The notes below the pieces were generated by a model. The model had not been told where the DNA came from and made no database searches. It worked only from the letters and a program-made list of their open reading frames with translations. Of a stretch of DNA of 64,000 bases, positions 34,676-43,909 are shown piece after piece. Source of the DNA: Yoonia vestfoldensis SKA53 (GTDB lineage: Bacteria > Pseudomonadota > Alphaproteobacteria > Rhodobacterales > Rhodobacteraceae); NCBI RefSeq assembly GCF_000152785.1, contig NZ_CH672414.1, positions 2,979,350-3,043,349 of the forward strand. The letters run 5' to 3'. Position 1 is the stretch's first letter. Each line of letters opens with the position of its first letter. The position numbers and the translations under genes were made by a program.

Positions 34676-35440
34676 ATGTCTGATAAACCAATCATGGCCA
34701 AGGCGACTGCCGTCTGGCTTTGCGACAACACCACGCTGACCTTTCAACAGATTGCGGAATTCTGCGGGTTTCACGAACTCGAGGTGCAGGGCATCGCCGA
34801 TGGCGACGTGGCTGTCGGCGTCAAGGGGTTTGACCCTGTGGCCAACAACCAGCTGACGCAAGACGAAATCACCAAGGGCGAGGCTGATCCGGCCTATAAG
34901 CTGAAGCTCAAGTTCTATGCCGCCGCCGCAGGCGAGGAAAAGCGCCGTGGCCCGCGTTACACGCCTTTGTCCAAGCGGCAGGACCGTCCGGCGTCGATCT
35001 ATTGGCTGGTGAAATTCCACCCCGAATTGTCCGATGCGCAGATCGCGAAACTGGTCGGCACCACCAAGCCCACGATCCTTGCGATCCGTGAACGCACGCA
35101 TTGGAACATCAACAACCTTGATCCGATTGATCCGGTCGCACTTGGCCTGTGCAAGCAATCCGAGCTGGACGCTGCTGTCCAAAAGGCCAATGCCAAGAAA
35201 GCCCGCGAAGGCGGCGCGATGACCGACGACGAACGCCGCAAGCTGGTCAGCACCGAAACATCGCTGGGCATGGCGCCTGAACCCAAGATGCCAACCGCGA
35301 TGGCCGGGCTTGAGACATTCAGCTTTAGCGATCAGCGCGATGATGCTGAAGACGAAGAAGACACCCGCGACGTCAAGGATGCGGACAGCTTTTTCAACCT
35401 GCCCGATGATGACGACGAGGATGATGACGACCACCGCTGA
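34676..35440 (+). CDS. trcR: Cell-cycle transcriptional regulator TrcR (DUF1013)
   Basis: The 254-residue protein matches the alphaproteobacterial DUF1013/TrcR family: MAKATAVWLCDNTTLTFQQIAEFCGFHELEV (a helix-turn-helix-like start) and IAKLVGTTKPTILAIRERTHWN. In Caulobacter and Sinorhizobium this protein acts as a transcription factor linked to the cell cycle. Its C-terminus is very acidic (DDDDEDDDD). The ATG at 34676 has AGGAG upstream, while the in-frame start at 34616 has none. A strong terminator follows. Confidence 0.92.
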   Translation: MSDKPIMAKATAVWLCDNTTLTFQQIAEFCGFHELEVQGIADGDVAVGVKGFDPVANNQLTQDEITKGEADPAYKLKLKFYAAAAGEEKRRGPRYTPLSKRQDRPASIYWLVKFHPELSDAQIAKLVGTTKPTILAIRERTHWNINNLDPIDPVALGLCKQSELDAAVQKANAKKAREGGAMTDDERRKLVSTETSLGMAPEPKMPTAMAGLETFSFSDQRDDAEDEEDTRDVKDADSFFNLPDDDDEDDDDHR

Positions 35441-35460
35441 TCTGGCCTTGGTCCGAATGA

Positions 35461-35490
35461 AAAACGCGCGTCCCTTGGGGCGCGCGTTTT
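35461..35490 (+). terminator. Rho-independent terminator after trcR
   Basis: AAAACGCGCG...CCC and GGG...CGCGCGTTTT pair around TTG with one unpaired T, ending in four T residues. It also faces recR from its downstream side. Confidence 0.85.
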
Positions 35491-35528
35491 GCGTTGGTCA
35501 CGCGTTGCAGGCCAGAATGGCCACGGTG

Positions 35529-36122
35529 TCAGAGCGCCTTGCGCGCGTTCAGCGCGGCGGTGATCGTGCCATCGTCAAGATAATCCAGCTCTCCGCCCAC
35601 AGGCACCCCCTGCGCCAGCGAGGTAACGCTCACACCGGGGAGTTGGTCGGCGATATAATGCGCGGTGGTTAGCCCGTCGATCGTGGCCCCCAGCGCGATG
35701 ATCACCTCGGTCACGTTTTCGGCGGCGATCCTGTCGATCAGCTTGGGGATGCGCAATTCGTCCGGCCCGACCGCATCGAGTGCTGACAGCGTGCCGCCCA
35801 GCACATGATAGCGCCCTTTGAACACGCCCGAGCGTTCCATCGCCCATAGGTCGGCCACGTCTTCGACCACGGCGATCTGGCCTGTGGCGCGTTTGTCCGA
35901 CAGGCAGATGTCGCAAAGGTCACTGGTGCAGATATTTGCGCAATTGAGGCATTCACGCACCGTCGATCCGACCTTTTGCAAGGCATCGGCCAAGGGCAGC
36001 AGCACCAGATTGCGTTTCTTGATCATATGCAGCACGGCGCGGCGTGCCGAGCGTGGCCCCAGCCCCGGCAGTTTCGCCATCATCGCGATCAGGTGGTCAA
36101 GGTCTTCGGTGCCGTGTGCCAT
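35529..36122 (-). CDS. recR: Recombination protein RecR
   Basis: This 198-residue protein has the usual RecR length. It carries the N-terminal helix-hairpin-helix ([16 protein letters not shown]), the zinc finger Cys58, Cys61, Cys70, Cys73, and the Toprim domain ([16 protein letters not shown]...YHVLGG). With RecF and RecO it loads RecA on gapped DNA. The ATG at 36122 gives the family length; the upstream TTG is not needed. It is third in the classic dnaX-ybaB-recR order, separated from ybaB by a dispersed motif copy. Confidence 0.97.
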   Translation of the reverse strand: MAHGTEDLDHLIAMMAKLPGLGPRSARRAVLHMIKKRNLVLLPLADALQKVGSTVRECLNCANICTSDLCDICLSDKRATGQIAVVEDVADLWAMERSGVFKGRYHVLGGTLSALDAVGPDELRIPKLIDRIAAENVTEVIIALGATIDGLTTAHYIADQLPGVSVTSLAQGVPVGGELDYLDDGTITAALNARKAL

Positions 36123-36144
36123 GGGGGCCTTTGCGTGGTGGGCC

Positions 36145-36189
36145 AAAAACTTTGCGGCCTCCGGCGGGGATACTTGGGCGCGGAAGATG
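36145..36189 (+). repeat. Dispersed motif between ybaB and recR
   Basis: This full-length copy (AAAAACTTT, CCTCCGGCGGGGATACTT, GGGCGCGGAAGATG) is oriented against the direction of the recR operon. Confidence 0.7.
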
Positions 36190-36192
36190 CGG

Positions 36193-36537
36193 TCAGAAGG
36201 GCAGTTTCATACCCGCAGGCAGGCCCATCGCCTCGGCCATCTTGCCCATTTCCTGCTGGCTGCGTTCGGCTGCCTTGGATTGCGCATCCTTGATCGCGGC
36301 AAGGATCAGGTCTTCGACCACTTCCTTGTCCTCGCCGTTAAAGATCGAGGGGTCGATGTCGAGGCTTTTCAATTCGCCTTTGGCGGTCGCCGTGGCCTTG
36401 ACCAGACCTGCGCCGCTGACACCCTCGACCATGATATGGTCGAGGTCTTCTTGCATCTGGGCCATCTTGCCCTGCATGTCCTGCGCCTGTTTCATCATCT
36501 TGGCCATATCGCCAAGGCCGCCTAATCCTTTGAGCAT
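36193..36537 (-). CDS. ybaB: Nucleoid-associated protein YbaB/EbfC
   Basis: This 114-residue protein begins [21 protein letters not shown], has the coiled-coil [11 protein letters not shown] and the [11 protein letters not shown]-terminus, all standard for YbaB/EbfC. It forms a dimer that binds DNA with little sequence preference. It lies 60 bp after dnaX and before recR, the widely kept gene order. Confidence 0.96.
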   Translation of the reverse strand: MLKGLGGLGDMAKMMKQAQDMQGKMAQMQEDLDHIMVEGVSGAGLVKATATAKGELKSLDIDPSIFNGEDKEVVEDLILAAIKDAQSKAAERSQQEMGKMAEAMGLPAGMKLPF

Positions 36538-36597
36538 CGGATCTCTCCTTATTGGTTTATCCTCAGATAGGTCTTTGGGCGCGCGCGGGCAAGCGGA

Positions 36598-38316
36598 TCA
36601 ATCCTGCTCGAACGGGTCCCATTCGTCTTCGACCTCGGGCAGCGCCTCGGCTTCGGCCTCTTGCGCCTTGCTGGCGGCGGTGCGGATGTCGGTGATGCGC
36701 GCCTTGGGGAAGGCTGCGATCACGGCCTGCACCAGCGGATGGGCGCTGGCCTGATCGCGCAGGCTGGTTTCAGCGGCGTCGCGGGTCTGGGCGATGGTGG
36801 GCGCGCCGCCGTCGCTGACCACCGTGATCGTCCAGCGATTGCCGGTCCATAGCTGGAGCCGCGCACCCAGCCTGCCCACCAGATCGGGGGCGGCATCCGC
36901 GGTTGGTTGCACGGTGATCCGCCCGGGTTGATAGGAGACCAGTTGCAGGCCGGTTTCGACCTCGACCAGCAGTTTGACATCGCGGTGGTGGCGGATCAGC
37001 TGCACCACATCTTCGAAGCGGGCGTAATGTTGCAGGGCGTCGGGGGCGAGCGCTGTGGCGGTTTGTGCGCCGCCGGTTGAGACCACGCTGCGCGCACTGG
37101 GGCCGCCTGTTGGCGGGGTGGGCGCGCTGCGTGGCGCAGGCCCTGTCGGCGGTGGCGTCGCATCCCTGAGCTTGCGCACCAGATCGTCGGGGCTGGGCAG
37201 GTCGGCCACATGCGTCAGCCGGATCACGGCCATTTCGGCGGCCATCATGGCATTGGGGGCCATTGCGACCTCTTCCAGCGCTTTCAACAGCATCTGCCAC
37301 ATCCGCGACAGCACGCGCATTGGCAGACCCTCGGCCATGGCCTGACCGCGGGCGCGTTCATCGGGGCCGATGGTGGGGTCGTTGGCGGCATCAGGCGTGA
37401 TCTTGACCACGCTGACCCAGTGACAGACCTCGGCCAGATCGCGCAGCACGGCCATGGGATCAGCGCCATCGGCATATTGGCCCGAAAGTTCGGTCAGCGC
37501 ATCGGCAGCACGTCCGCGCAGGATCATGTCGAACAGATCCAGCACGCGGCCCCTGTCGGCCAGCCCCAGCATGGCGCGGACCTGTGCGGCGCTGGTTTCG
37601 CCCGCGCCATGGCTGATCGCCTGATCGAGCAGCGATTGCGCATCGCGCGCCGAGCCTTCGGCGGCGCGGGTGATCAGCGCCAGCGCGTCATCGCTGATCT
37701 GCGCCCCCTCGGCAGTGGCGATCTTGCGCAGCAGGGCGATCTGGGTTTCGGGTTCGATCCGGCGCAGATCAAACCGCTGGCAACGCGACAGGACAGTGAC
37801 CGGCACCTGCCGGATCTCGGTCGTGGCAAAGATGAATTTCACATGTTCGGGCGGTTCTTCCAGCGTCTTGAGCAACGCATTGAAAGCGTTTTTCGACAGC
37901 ATATGCACTTCGTCGATGATATAGATCTTATAGCGGGCCGATGCGGCACGGTAATGCACCGAATCGATGATCTCGCGGATATCGCCCACGCCGGTGCGCG
38001 ATGCGGCGTCCATTTCCATCACATCGACATGCCGGCCTTCCATGATCGCCACGCAATGTTCGCAGGTACCGCAAGGGTCGGTGGTCGGCCCGCCGGTGCC
38101 GTCAGGGCCGATGCAATTCATCCCCTTGGCGATGATCCGCGCGGTCGTGGTTTTGCCGGTGCCGCGGATGCCGGTCATCATAAAGGCCTGCGCGATCCGG
38201 TCGGCGGCAAAGGCATTGCGCAGGGTGCGCACCATCGCATCCTGCCCGACCAGATCGGCAAAGGTTTCGGGCCGGTATTTGCGGGCCAGCACTTGATAGC
38301 GGGGTTGATCGGTCAT
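36598..38316 (-). CDS. dnaX: DNA polymerase III subunits gamma/tau
   Basis: The 572-residue clamp-loader ATPase starts MTDQPRYQVLARKYRPETF. It has Walker A GIRGTGKTT (49-57), the zinc cysteines 68, 82, 85 and 88, Walker B YIIDEVHMLS (about 132-141), and the SRC arginine-finger motif LSRCQRFDLRR. The C-terminal part includes a proline/alanine linker and a tau-like domain ending EVEDEWDPFEQD. The ATG at 38316 is set by homology, and a longer frame runs antisense to the next gene. It heads the dnaX-ybaB-recR operon. I did not see an obvious A-rich slippery site for a gamma product. Confidence 0.97.
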   Translation of the reverse strand: MTDQPRYQVLARKYRPETFADLVGQDAMVRTLRNAFAADRIAQAFMMTGIRGTGKTTTARIIAKGMNCIGPDGTGGPTTDPCGTCEHCVAIMEGRHVDVMEMDAASRTGVGDIREIIDSVHYRAASARYKIYIIDEVHMLSKNAFNALLKTLEEPPEHVKFIFATTEIRQVPVTVLSRCQRFDLRRIEPETQIALLRKIATAEGAQISDDALALITRAAEGSARDAQSLLDQAISHGAGETSAAQVRAMLGLADRGRVLDLFDMILRGRAADALTELSGQYADGADPMAVLRDLAEVCHWVSVVKITPDAANDPTIGPDERARGQAMAEGLPMRVLSRMWQMLLKALEEVAMAPNAMMAAEMAVIRLTHVADLPSPDDLVRKLRDATPPPTGPAPRSAPTPPTGGPSARSVVSTGGAQTATALAPDALQHYARFEDVVQLIRHHRDVKLLVEVETGLQLVSYQPGRITVQPTADAAPDLVGRLGARLQLWTGNRWTITVVSDGGAPTIAQTRDAAETSLRDQASAHPLVQAVIAAFPKARITDIRTAASKAQEAEAEALPEVEDEWDPFEQD

Positions 38317-38436
38317 GGCGGCCTTTGGCAGGATTCGGGCGATGCCACAGCCTAGGGCCACGCGCGCCAGAGGTCCACCAAGCTGTTGCCGCTGCGCGCG
38401 CCGTCGGGCAGGGTGCTGACAAACAAGGATACGCCG

Positions 38437-38892
38437 ATGCCAGATTTCGAGATTTACGCCCTGCCCGTCGCGCATGGCACGCTGGCCCTGTCGCCCTTGC
38501 CGCTGGGGCAGGGGCTGCAGGTGCTGCTGGACTGGCACCCCGATCTGGTCGTGACGATGACCGGACAGGACGAGATGGACCGCCTTGGCGCAGGTGATCT
38601 GGGCAGGGTGCTGCGCGCGGCGGGGGTTGATTGGCACCACCTGCCGGTCGTGGATTACGGCACGCCCGCCACGCCCGATATCACCGAAATCGAAACCGCC
38701 GCACTGGATGTGCTGCGCGCGGGCGGCAAGGTGCTGACGCATTGTCGGGGCGGTTGCGGGCGGTCGGGCATGATGGCGCTGCGCCTGATGATCGCAGCAG
38801 GCGAAGATGCGGACGCCGCCCTGACCCGCCTGCGCGCGCGGCGTCCCTGTGCGGTGGAAACCGAGGCGCAACTTGCTTGGGCCAAAGGTTAG
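38437..38892 (+). CDS. Small dual-specificity/tyrosine phosphatase
   Basis: The 151-residue protein has the protein-tyrosine-phosphatase loop HCRGGCGRSG (102-111), with nucleophile Cys103 and phosphate-binding Arg109, and a candidate general acid Asp73 in VVDYGTP. It resembles atypical dual-specificity phosphatases and CDKN3-like proteins. The substrate is unknown. The ATG at 38437 has AAGGA upstream. It lies 120 bp from the divergent dnaX and is convergent with rsgA, with a dispersed motif copy in the gap. Confidence 0.88.
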   Translation: MPDFEIYALPVAHGTLALSPLPLGQGLQVLLDWHPDLVVTMTGQDEMDRLGAGDLGRVLRAAGVDWHHLPVVDYGTPATPDITEIETAALDVLRAGGKVLTHCRGGCGRSGMMALRLMIAAGEDADAALTRLRARRPCAVETEAQLAWAKG

Positions 38893-38905
38893 CCGCCACG
38901 CTCAT

Positions 38906-38950
38906 CATCGTTGGAGCGCAAATATCCCCGCCGGAGGCCCAAAAGTTTTT
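38906..38950 (-). repeat. Dispersed motif between phosphatase and rsgA
   Basis: The minus strand reads AAAAACTTTTGGGCCTCCGG, then CGGGGATATTTGCGCTCCAACGATG (shown in two parts). It is downstream of rsgA in the same orientation, in a convergent gap. Confidence 0.7.
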
Positions 38951-38962
38951 CCCCGCCCTGCG

Positions 38963-40000
38963 TCAGGACTTCTGACGTGGCTTCTTGCTGCCTTTGGCGG
39001 TGCGCCCCTGTTTGCGGACCTTGTCGCGCGCCAGTGCGATGGCCTCGGTTGCTTGGGTGTTCTCGGATTTCAGCTTTTTGAACCGCGCCAGCCTGTCAGG
39101 GTCGATTGCGCCAGCCGCAACGGCGGCCTGCACGGCACAGCCCGGTTCGCGCTCATGCGCGCAGTCGCGGAATTTGCATTGCGCGGCCAGGTCCGAGATT
39201 TCCGGAAAGGTCGCGTCGATGCCGAAACCGACCTCGGCCAGCCCCAGCCCGCGCATGCCGGGCGTGTCGATCAGCCAGCCCCCCGCCAGCATCCGGTGCA
39301 GCGACCGACCTGTCGTCGTATGCCGCCCGCGCGCGTCATCGTCGCGGATGTCGCGGGTCGCGGCATTGCCGCCGGTCAGCGCATTGGCAATCGTCGTTTT
39401 GCCCACACCGGACGTACCAGCAAAGGCAATGGTCTGCCCCTGTCCGCACCATGGCGCGAAATGCGCAGGCAGATCGGCGGCTTTGGCATTGACGGCCAGC
39501 ACCGCCAGATCACGGCCCAGAGCGCGTGCCTGATCTGCAAAACCGGCCGGATCATCGGTCTGGTCAGCCTTGGTCAGCACGATCACCGGACGCACGCCCG
39601 CATCATGTGCCAACGCCAGATAGCGTTCTAACCGCGCGGGGTTGAAATCGGCGTTGCAGGATGTGGTGATGAACAAAGTGTCCAGATTGGCCGCGATCAG
39701 CTGTTTGTCGCCCGTGTGGTATTCGGTGCCGCGCGACAATTCGGTCTGCCGGTCCAGCACGCGGATCAGCCGGTATTGCGCCGGTGCGCACAGCACGAAA
39801 TCCCCCACCGCGACCACCGCTGTCGTCAGCCCTGGATCCAACGTCAGATCGATTGACCCGTCGGCCGTCAGGGCCACCACGCGGTCGCGATGCACATTGG
39901 CGATGCGAGCAGGGGTCAGGTCGGTATCATCTGGACCCAGCTGCCTTTGCTGGAACGCATGCCAGCCAAGCGCATCCAGCCCGGTAAGGGCCGTCACCAT
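38963..40000 (-). CDS. rsgA: Ribosome small-subunit-dependent GTPase A
   Basis: This 345-residue circularly permuted GTPase acts in late 30S assembly. An OB domain (about residues 35-105) is followed by G4 LTKAD (142-146), G1 GTSGVGKT (195-202) and G3 DTPGM (245-249), and by the zinc domain with Cys275, Cys280, His282 and Cys288. The lysine- and arginine-rich tail (RKQGRTAKGSKKPRQK) would bind rRNA. The ATG at 40000 gives the normal length. Confidence 0.96.
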   Translation of the reverse strand: MVTALTGLDALGWHAFQQRQLGPDDTDLTPARIANVHRDRVVALTADGSIDLTLDPGLTTAVVAVGDFVLCAPAQYRLIRVLDRQTELSRGTEYHTGDKQLIAANLDTLFITTSCNADFNPARLERYLALAHDAGVRPVIVLTKADQTDDPAGFADQARALGRDLAVLAVNAKAADLPAHFAPWCGQGQTIAFAGTSGVGKTTIANALTGGNAATRDIRDDDARGRHTTTGRSLHRMLAGGWLIDTPGMRGLGLAEVGFGIDATFPEISDLAAQCKFRDCAHEREPGCAVQAAVAAGAIDPDRLARFKKLKSENTQATEAIALARDKVRKQGRTAKGSKKPRQKS

Positions 40001-40362
40001 AGCGGCCTGATTGGGCGAATTTCGGTAATCGGAGTGACCTCTTGTTGTGCCGACGGCCCCCTAGGGACTGTTCAGGTGTATCGTAAGGAGCGCAGGCAGG
40101 TGCTGCAACCCCGTTGCACGCCGCGCAAGTACGCAGCTTTCCCCAAACCATACAAGAAGGGGCGCAGACCAGATGTCGCTCTGGCAACGCCATGGCCAGA
40201 CCATCGTCAAACCACAACAGGCGGAATTAAGCCTATTTTCAAAGCGTTGGATGGTCTGACCTTGTGCTTTGCTGCACTGCCGCAATATGGACGTCAATCG
40301 CCCCCGCACCACCGAAGCGCGCGGCGATCACCTCTTTTGCAATCACATGATCTGGGACCCTA
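40001..40362. other. 362-bp intergenic region upstream of the opg operon
   Basis: No gene is evident in this divergent gap between rsgA and opgG. It contains the long-range inverted repeat CAGACCATC (40197-40205) / GATGGTCTG (40250-40258), a related CAGACCAGATG nearby, and a weak promoter-like TTGTGC-N16-AATATG (40262-40289). It should hold the osmoregulated promoter of opgG and the promoter of rsgA. Confidence 0.6.
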
Positions 40363-41943
40363 ATGGCCTTTGCGACACTTATGAATAGACGTCAGTTGTT
40401 GAAATCCGGCGCAGCGACAGCCGCCGCGCTGATGGCCAGCGGCGTGATTGCGCAGGATGTGGTCGATCCCGTGCCGTTTTCTTTTGATATCCTGTCAGAC
40501 ATGGCGCAGGCGCAGGCCGCCGCCCCCTTTGTCGCAGGCTCCCGCCCCGAAGGGTTCCTTGGCGCGCTGGATTACGACGATTACCGCCTGATCCGGTTCC
40601 GTGCGGACCACGCGCGCTGGGCTGACAGCGCTGCTGCGTTCCATGTCCATGCGTTTCACACCGGCTGGCTGTTTGGTGAACCGGTCAAACTGTTCGAGCT
40701 GACACATGACGCGGACAGCCTGATCGCGGCACCGATGGTGTTTTCGACGGCGGATTTCGAATATTTGAACGATCTGGCCGACCGCGTGCCTGCGGATGCG
40801 CAATTGCCCGGCGTTGCCGGTTTCCGGCTGAACACGCCGTTGAACCATCCTGAGCGTTTCGACGAATTGGTGTCGTTTCTGGGTGCCAGCTATTTCCGCG
40901 CCCTTGGCCGCGACAGCCGCTATGGGCTGAGCGCGCGGGGGCTGGCGCTGAACACCGCAGGCCCCCAGCCCGAGGAATTCCCCCGTTTTACGCGGTTCTA
41001 TCTGGAACGCCCGACGCAAGGCGAGGACGAAACCACCGTCTATGCCCTGCTTGACAGCCCCAGCGTCAGCGGTGCCTACCGCTTTGTTATCCGTCCCGGT
41101 GACACGACCGAGATGGACGTGACCGCGCGCCTGTTCTTTCGCGCCGATGTGGCCGAACTGGGGATCGCGCCGCTGACCTCGATGTTCTTGTTCAACGGCG
41201 TCAACCGTGCGGGGTTCGATGATTACCGCCCGCGCGTGCATGACAGCGACGGGCTGCGGATCGTGCAGCAAGGCGGCGATGTGATCTGGCGGCCGCTGAA
41301 CAACCCGTCCCGTCTTGCGGGGTCGTATTTCGTGGAAAACAACCCCGTCAGCTTTGCCCTGCACCAGCGCGAACGCGATTTCACCAAATACCTTGATGCC
41401 GGCGCGCATTACGAGATGCGCCCCTCGCTCGAGGTGGTGCCGCTGGGCGATTGGGGCGCAGGCCATGTCCGGCTGGTCGAGATCCCCACCGCGCTGGAAG
41501 TCGAGGATAATATCGTCGCCTATTTCATCCCCGCAGGCAAAGTTGCGGCAGGGGATACGCGTGAATTCGCGTACCGGCTGCGCTGGGGCGATCTGCCCGA
41601 AAACGACACTGCCGATCTTGCGCATGTGGTGGAAACCCGCGCCGGTGCGGGCGGCGTATCGGGTGTCGTCAATCCCGAAAACAAGCGTAAATTCGTGATT
41701 GATTTCAAGGGCGGTTTGCTGTCCCGCCTTGGGCCTGACGCCGAAGTGACGCCTGTGGTGGCTGTGGTGGGTGGCGATCTGGTCGCGGTCACGCTGGCCC
41801 GTGTGGACGATAGCGATCTGTGGCGCGTGGTGCTGGATGTGCAATCCGACAGCCCGCTTGTTGAACTTTCTGCGCATGTTGCGGGTTATGATCGCAAGTT
41901 GACGGAAACGTGGCTTTACCAGTGGATCAGACCGCATGCGTGA
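40363..41943 (+). CDS. opgG: Glucan biosynthesis protein OpgG/OpgD
   Basis: The 526-residue periplasmic protein shapes osmoregulated periplasmic glucans made by OpgH. A twin-arginine signal (NRRQLLKSGAATAAALMASG) lies at residues 8-27, which is more like E. coli OpgD than OpgG. The body has family segments such as YFRALGRDSRYGLSARGLAL and NPVSFALHQRERDF. A start at 40381 is possible, but 40363 has GGGA upstream. It is the first gene of opgG-small ORF-opgH-opgC. Confidence 0.93.
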   Translation: MAFATLMNRRQLLKSGAATAAALMASGVIAQDVVDPVPFSFDILSDMAQAQAAAPFVAGSRPEGFLGALDYDDYRLIRFRADHARWADSAAAFHVHAFHTGWLFGEPVKLFELTHDADSLIAAPMVFSTADFEYLNDLADRVPADAQLPGVAGFRLNTPLNHPERFDELVSFLGASYFRALGRDSRYGLSARGLALNTAGPQPEEFPRFTRFYLERPTQGEDETTVYALLDSPSVSGAYRFVIRPGDTTEMDVTARLFFRADVAELGIAPLTSMFLFNGVNRAGFDDYRPRVHDSDGLRIVQQGGDVIWRPLNNPSRLAGSYFVENNPVSFALHQRERDFTKYLDAGAHYEMRPSLEVVPLGDWGAGHVRLVEIPTALEVEDNIVAYFIPAGKVAAGDTREFAYRLRWGDLPENDTADLAHVVETRAGAGGVSGVVNPENKRKFVIDFKGGLLSRLGPDAEVTPVVAVVGGDLVAVTLARVDDSDLWRVVLDVQSDSPLVELSAHVAGYDRKLTETWLYQWIRPHA

Positions 41944-42115
41944 TATGTCCCCCCGTGATGATGCCGATATCGAACGGATGATCGCCGCGATCGGTGCGCT
42001 GCCTGATGCGCCGATGGTGATGGTGCGGCAGGACCTCGAACAGGCGGGTGCGCGGGTGCTGCATGGGCTGGTGCCACGCCTGTTGGGCCTGTTCATGTCA
42101 AAGGCTGGCCAGTAA
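41936..42115 (+). CDS. Small 59-aa ORF between opgG and opgH
   Basis: This ORF starts inside the last codons of opgG (8-nt overlap) and ends 3 nt before opgH, exactly filling the gap. The product MRDMSPRDDADIERMIAAIG... is acidic at the start with a hydrophobic C-terminal part (LVPRLLGLFMSKAGQ). I do not recognise a family. Its fit to the spacing and high third-position GC support coding; translation coupling to opgG and opgH is likely. An ATG at 41945 is an alternative start. Confidence 0.6.
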   Translation: MRDMSPRDDADIERMIAAIGALPDAPMVMVRQDLEQAGARVLHGLVPRLLGLFMSKAGQ

Positions 42116-42118
42116 ATC

Positions 42119-43909
42119 ATGCAAAACTCTACGCGCGATGACCGCGATATGACGGCTTGGCGCATGTTTGCTTTGGCTGTCAGCGTGACGGCGGGCCTTG
42201 TCGCTTTCGTGTTTTTTCTGCGCTTTGGTATCGCCGACGGGCTGGATGTGATCGACATGCTGCGCAGCGGTCTGTTGCTGGTCTCGACCTTCTGGCTGTC
42301 ATGGGGGGCGATGCTGGCCTTTGTGGGGCTGACCACGCGGGCGCGCGCGCCTGTCATCGACCGCAGCGCACCATTGCAAGGCCGCATCGCCGTGCTGGTC
42401 CCGATTTACGAAGAAGACCCCGTCACCACCTTTGCACGGATCGCGGCGATGGATATGTCGCTGGCCGCCACCGGCCATGGTGACGCCTTCGACATCGCGA
42501 TCCTGTCGGATACCCGCACCGATGTGGTCGCCGCGCGTGAACGGCTTTGGTATTTGCGTCTGCTGCGTGACAGCAACGGGCAGGGGCGGATTTTCTATCG
42601 CCGCCGCGCCAGCAACACGGGCAAGAAAGCGGGCAATGTCGCGGATTTCATCCGCACGTCCGGGGCGGCCTATGAATTTGCGATCATCCTTGATGCCGAC
42701 AGCCTGATCGAGGGCGCAACCATGGTCGAGATGACCCGCAGGATGCAGGCGGACCCTGATCTGGGGCTGTTGCAGACCTTGCCGCGGATCATCGGGGCGC
42801 GGTCGCGCTTTGGCCGTGCAATGCAGTTTTCGGCGGCGTTCAATTCGCCTGTCTTCGCGCGCGGGCTTGCGATGATGCAAGGGCGCACCGGCCCGTTCTG
42901 GGGGCATAACGCGATCATCCGCACCCGCGCCTTTGCGCAAAGTTGCGGCTTGCCGCAACTGGCAGGCAAGCCCCCGTTCGGCGGTCATATCCTCAGCCAC
43001 GATTACGTCGAGGCGGCGCTGCTGGCGCGCGCGGGCTGGAATGTCCGGCTGGATGACGATCTGGACGGCAGCTACGAGGAAGGGCCGGAAAATATCGTCG
43101 ATCATGCCAAACGCGACCGGCGCTGGTGCCAAGGCAACCTGCAACATGCGCGGCTGGTCTTTGCCCCCGGTCTGCGGGGCTGGAGCAGGTTTGTCTTTGT
43201 GCAAGGCATCCTTGCCTATCTGGCGTCTGTTGTCTGGCTGGCGTTCCTGCTGGCAAGCGTGGCGGCCCCTGTCTTTGGCCCGCCGGTCGTGTATTTTCCG
43301 ACCCAATACTGGCCGTTGCCGGTGACACCGCCCGATCAGACCACGCTGGCCCTTGCCTTGGTCATCGGCATTTTTGGCCTGCTGATCCTGCCCAAGCTGT
43401 TGATCGGCGCCGATGCCGTGCTACGCGGGCGCGCGCGCGGGTTCGGCGGCTGGTGGTCTGCGACGCAGGCGACGATGTCCGAATTGCTGTTGTCGTCGAT
43501 CACGGCACCGATTTTCATGCTGTACCAGACGCGGTCGGTGTTTCAGGTGTTGCTGGGGCGCGACGGCGGCTGGCCTGCGCATGACCGCGGCGACGGGCGG
43601 CTGCGGCTGGCGGATGCCTTTGCCGCCAGTCACTGGATTGTGGCCTGCGGCTTGATTGGTCTGACGCTCGCCGCCGTGTTGTCGCCGGACCTGTTGTTGT
43701 GGTTCCTGCCAGTCACGCTGCCGATGGTGGCCGCACCTTTCATCATCGCCTGGACATCGCACCCCGGTGCGCCGGGGCTATTTGTGACACCGCAAGATTT
43801 AGCACTTGCGCCGGTGATGCGCTTGCGCGCGGCGGTGCTGGAAGGCTGGCAGGCAGGCAGCACAGATGACGAACCAGAGCTTTGGTCAGGGAATTTGCAC
43901 TATGTCTGA
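42119..43909 (+). CDS. opgH: Glucans biosynthesis glucosyltransferase H
   Basis: The 596-residue inner-membrane GT2 enzyme polymerises UDP-glucose into the beta-glucan backbone of periplasmic glucans. Two N-terminal helices, the catalytic domain with VLVPIYEEDP, DADSL (about 192), and RRWCQGN (about 333), and several C-terminal helices are visible. It is shorter than E. coli OpgH (about 850 residues), as is common in alphaproteobacteria. It overlaps opgC by 8 nt. Confidence 0.95.
   Translation: MQNSTRDDRDMTAWRMFALAVSVTAGLVAFVFFLRFGIADGLDVIDMLRSGLLLVSTFWLSWGAMLAFVGLTTRARAPVIDRSAPLQGRIAVLVPIYEEDPVTTFARIAAMDMSLAATGHGDAFDIAILSDTRTDVVAARERLWYLRLLRDSNGQGRIFYRRRASNTGKKAGNVADFIRTSGAAYEFAIILDADSLIEGATMVEMTRRMQADPDLGLLQTLPRIIGARSRFGRAMQFSAAFNSPVFARGLAMMQGRTGPFWGHNAIIRTRAFAQSCGLPQLAGKPPFGGHILSHDYVEAALLARAGWNVRLDDDLDGSYEEGPENIVDHAKRDRRWCQGNLQHARLVFAPGLRGWSRFVFVQGILAYLASVVWLAFLLASVAAPVFGPPVVYFPTQYWPLPVTPPDQTTLALALVIGIFGLLILPKLLIGADAVLRGRARGFGGWWSATQATMSELLLSSITAPIFMLYQTRSVFQVLLGRDGGWPAHDRGDGRLRLADAFAASHWIVACGLIGLTLAAVLSPDLLLWFLPVTLPMVAAPFIIAWTSHPGAPGLFVTPQDLALAPVMRLRAAVLEGWQAGSTDDEPELWSGNLHYV

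Noticed and set aside
36598..38316. Programmed frameshift site in dnaX
   Set aside because: I saw no A-rich slippery heptamer with a following hairpin in the expected region.
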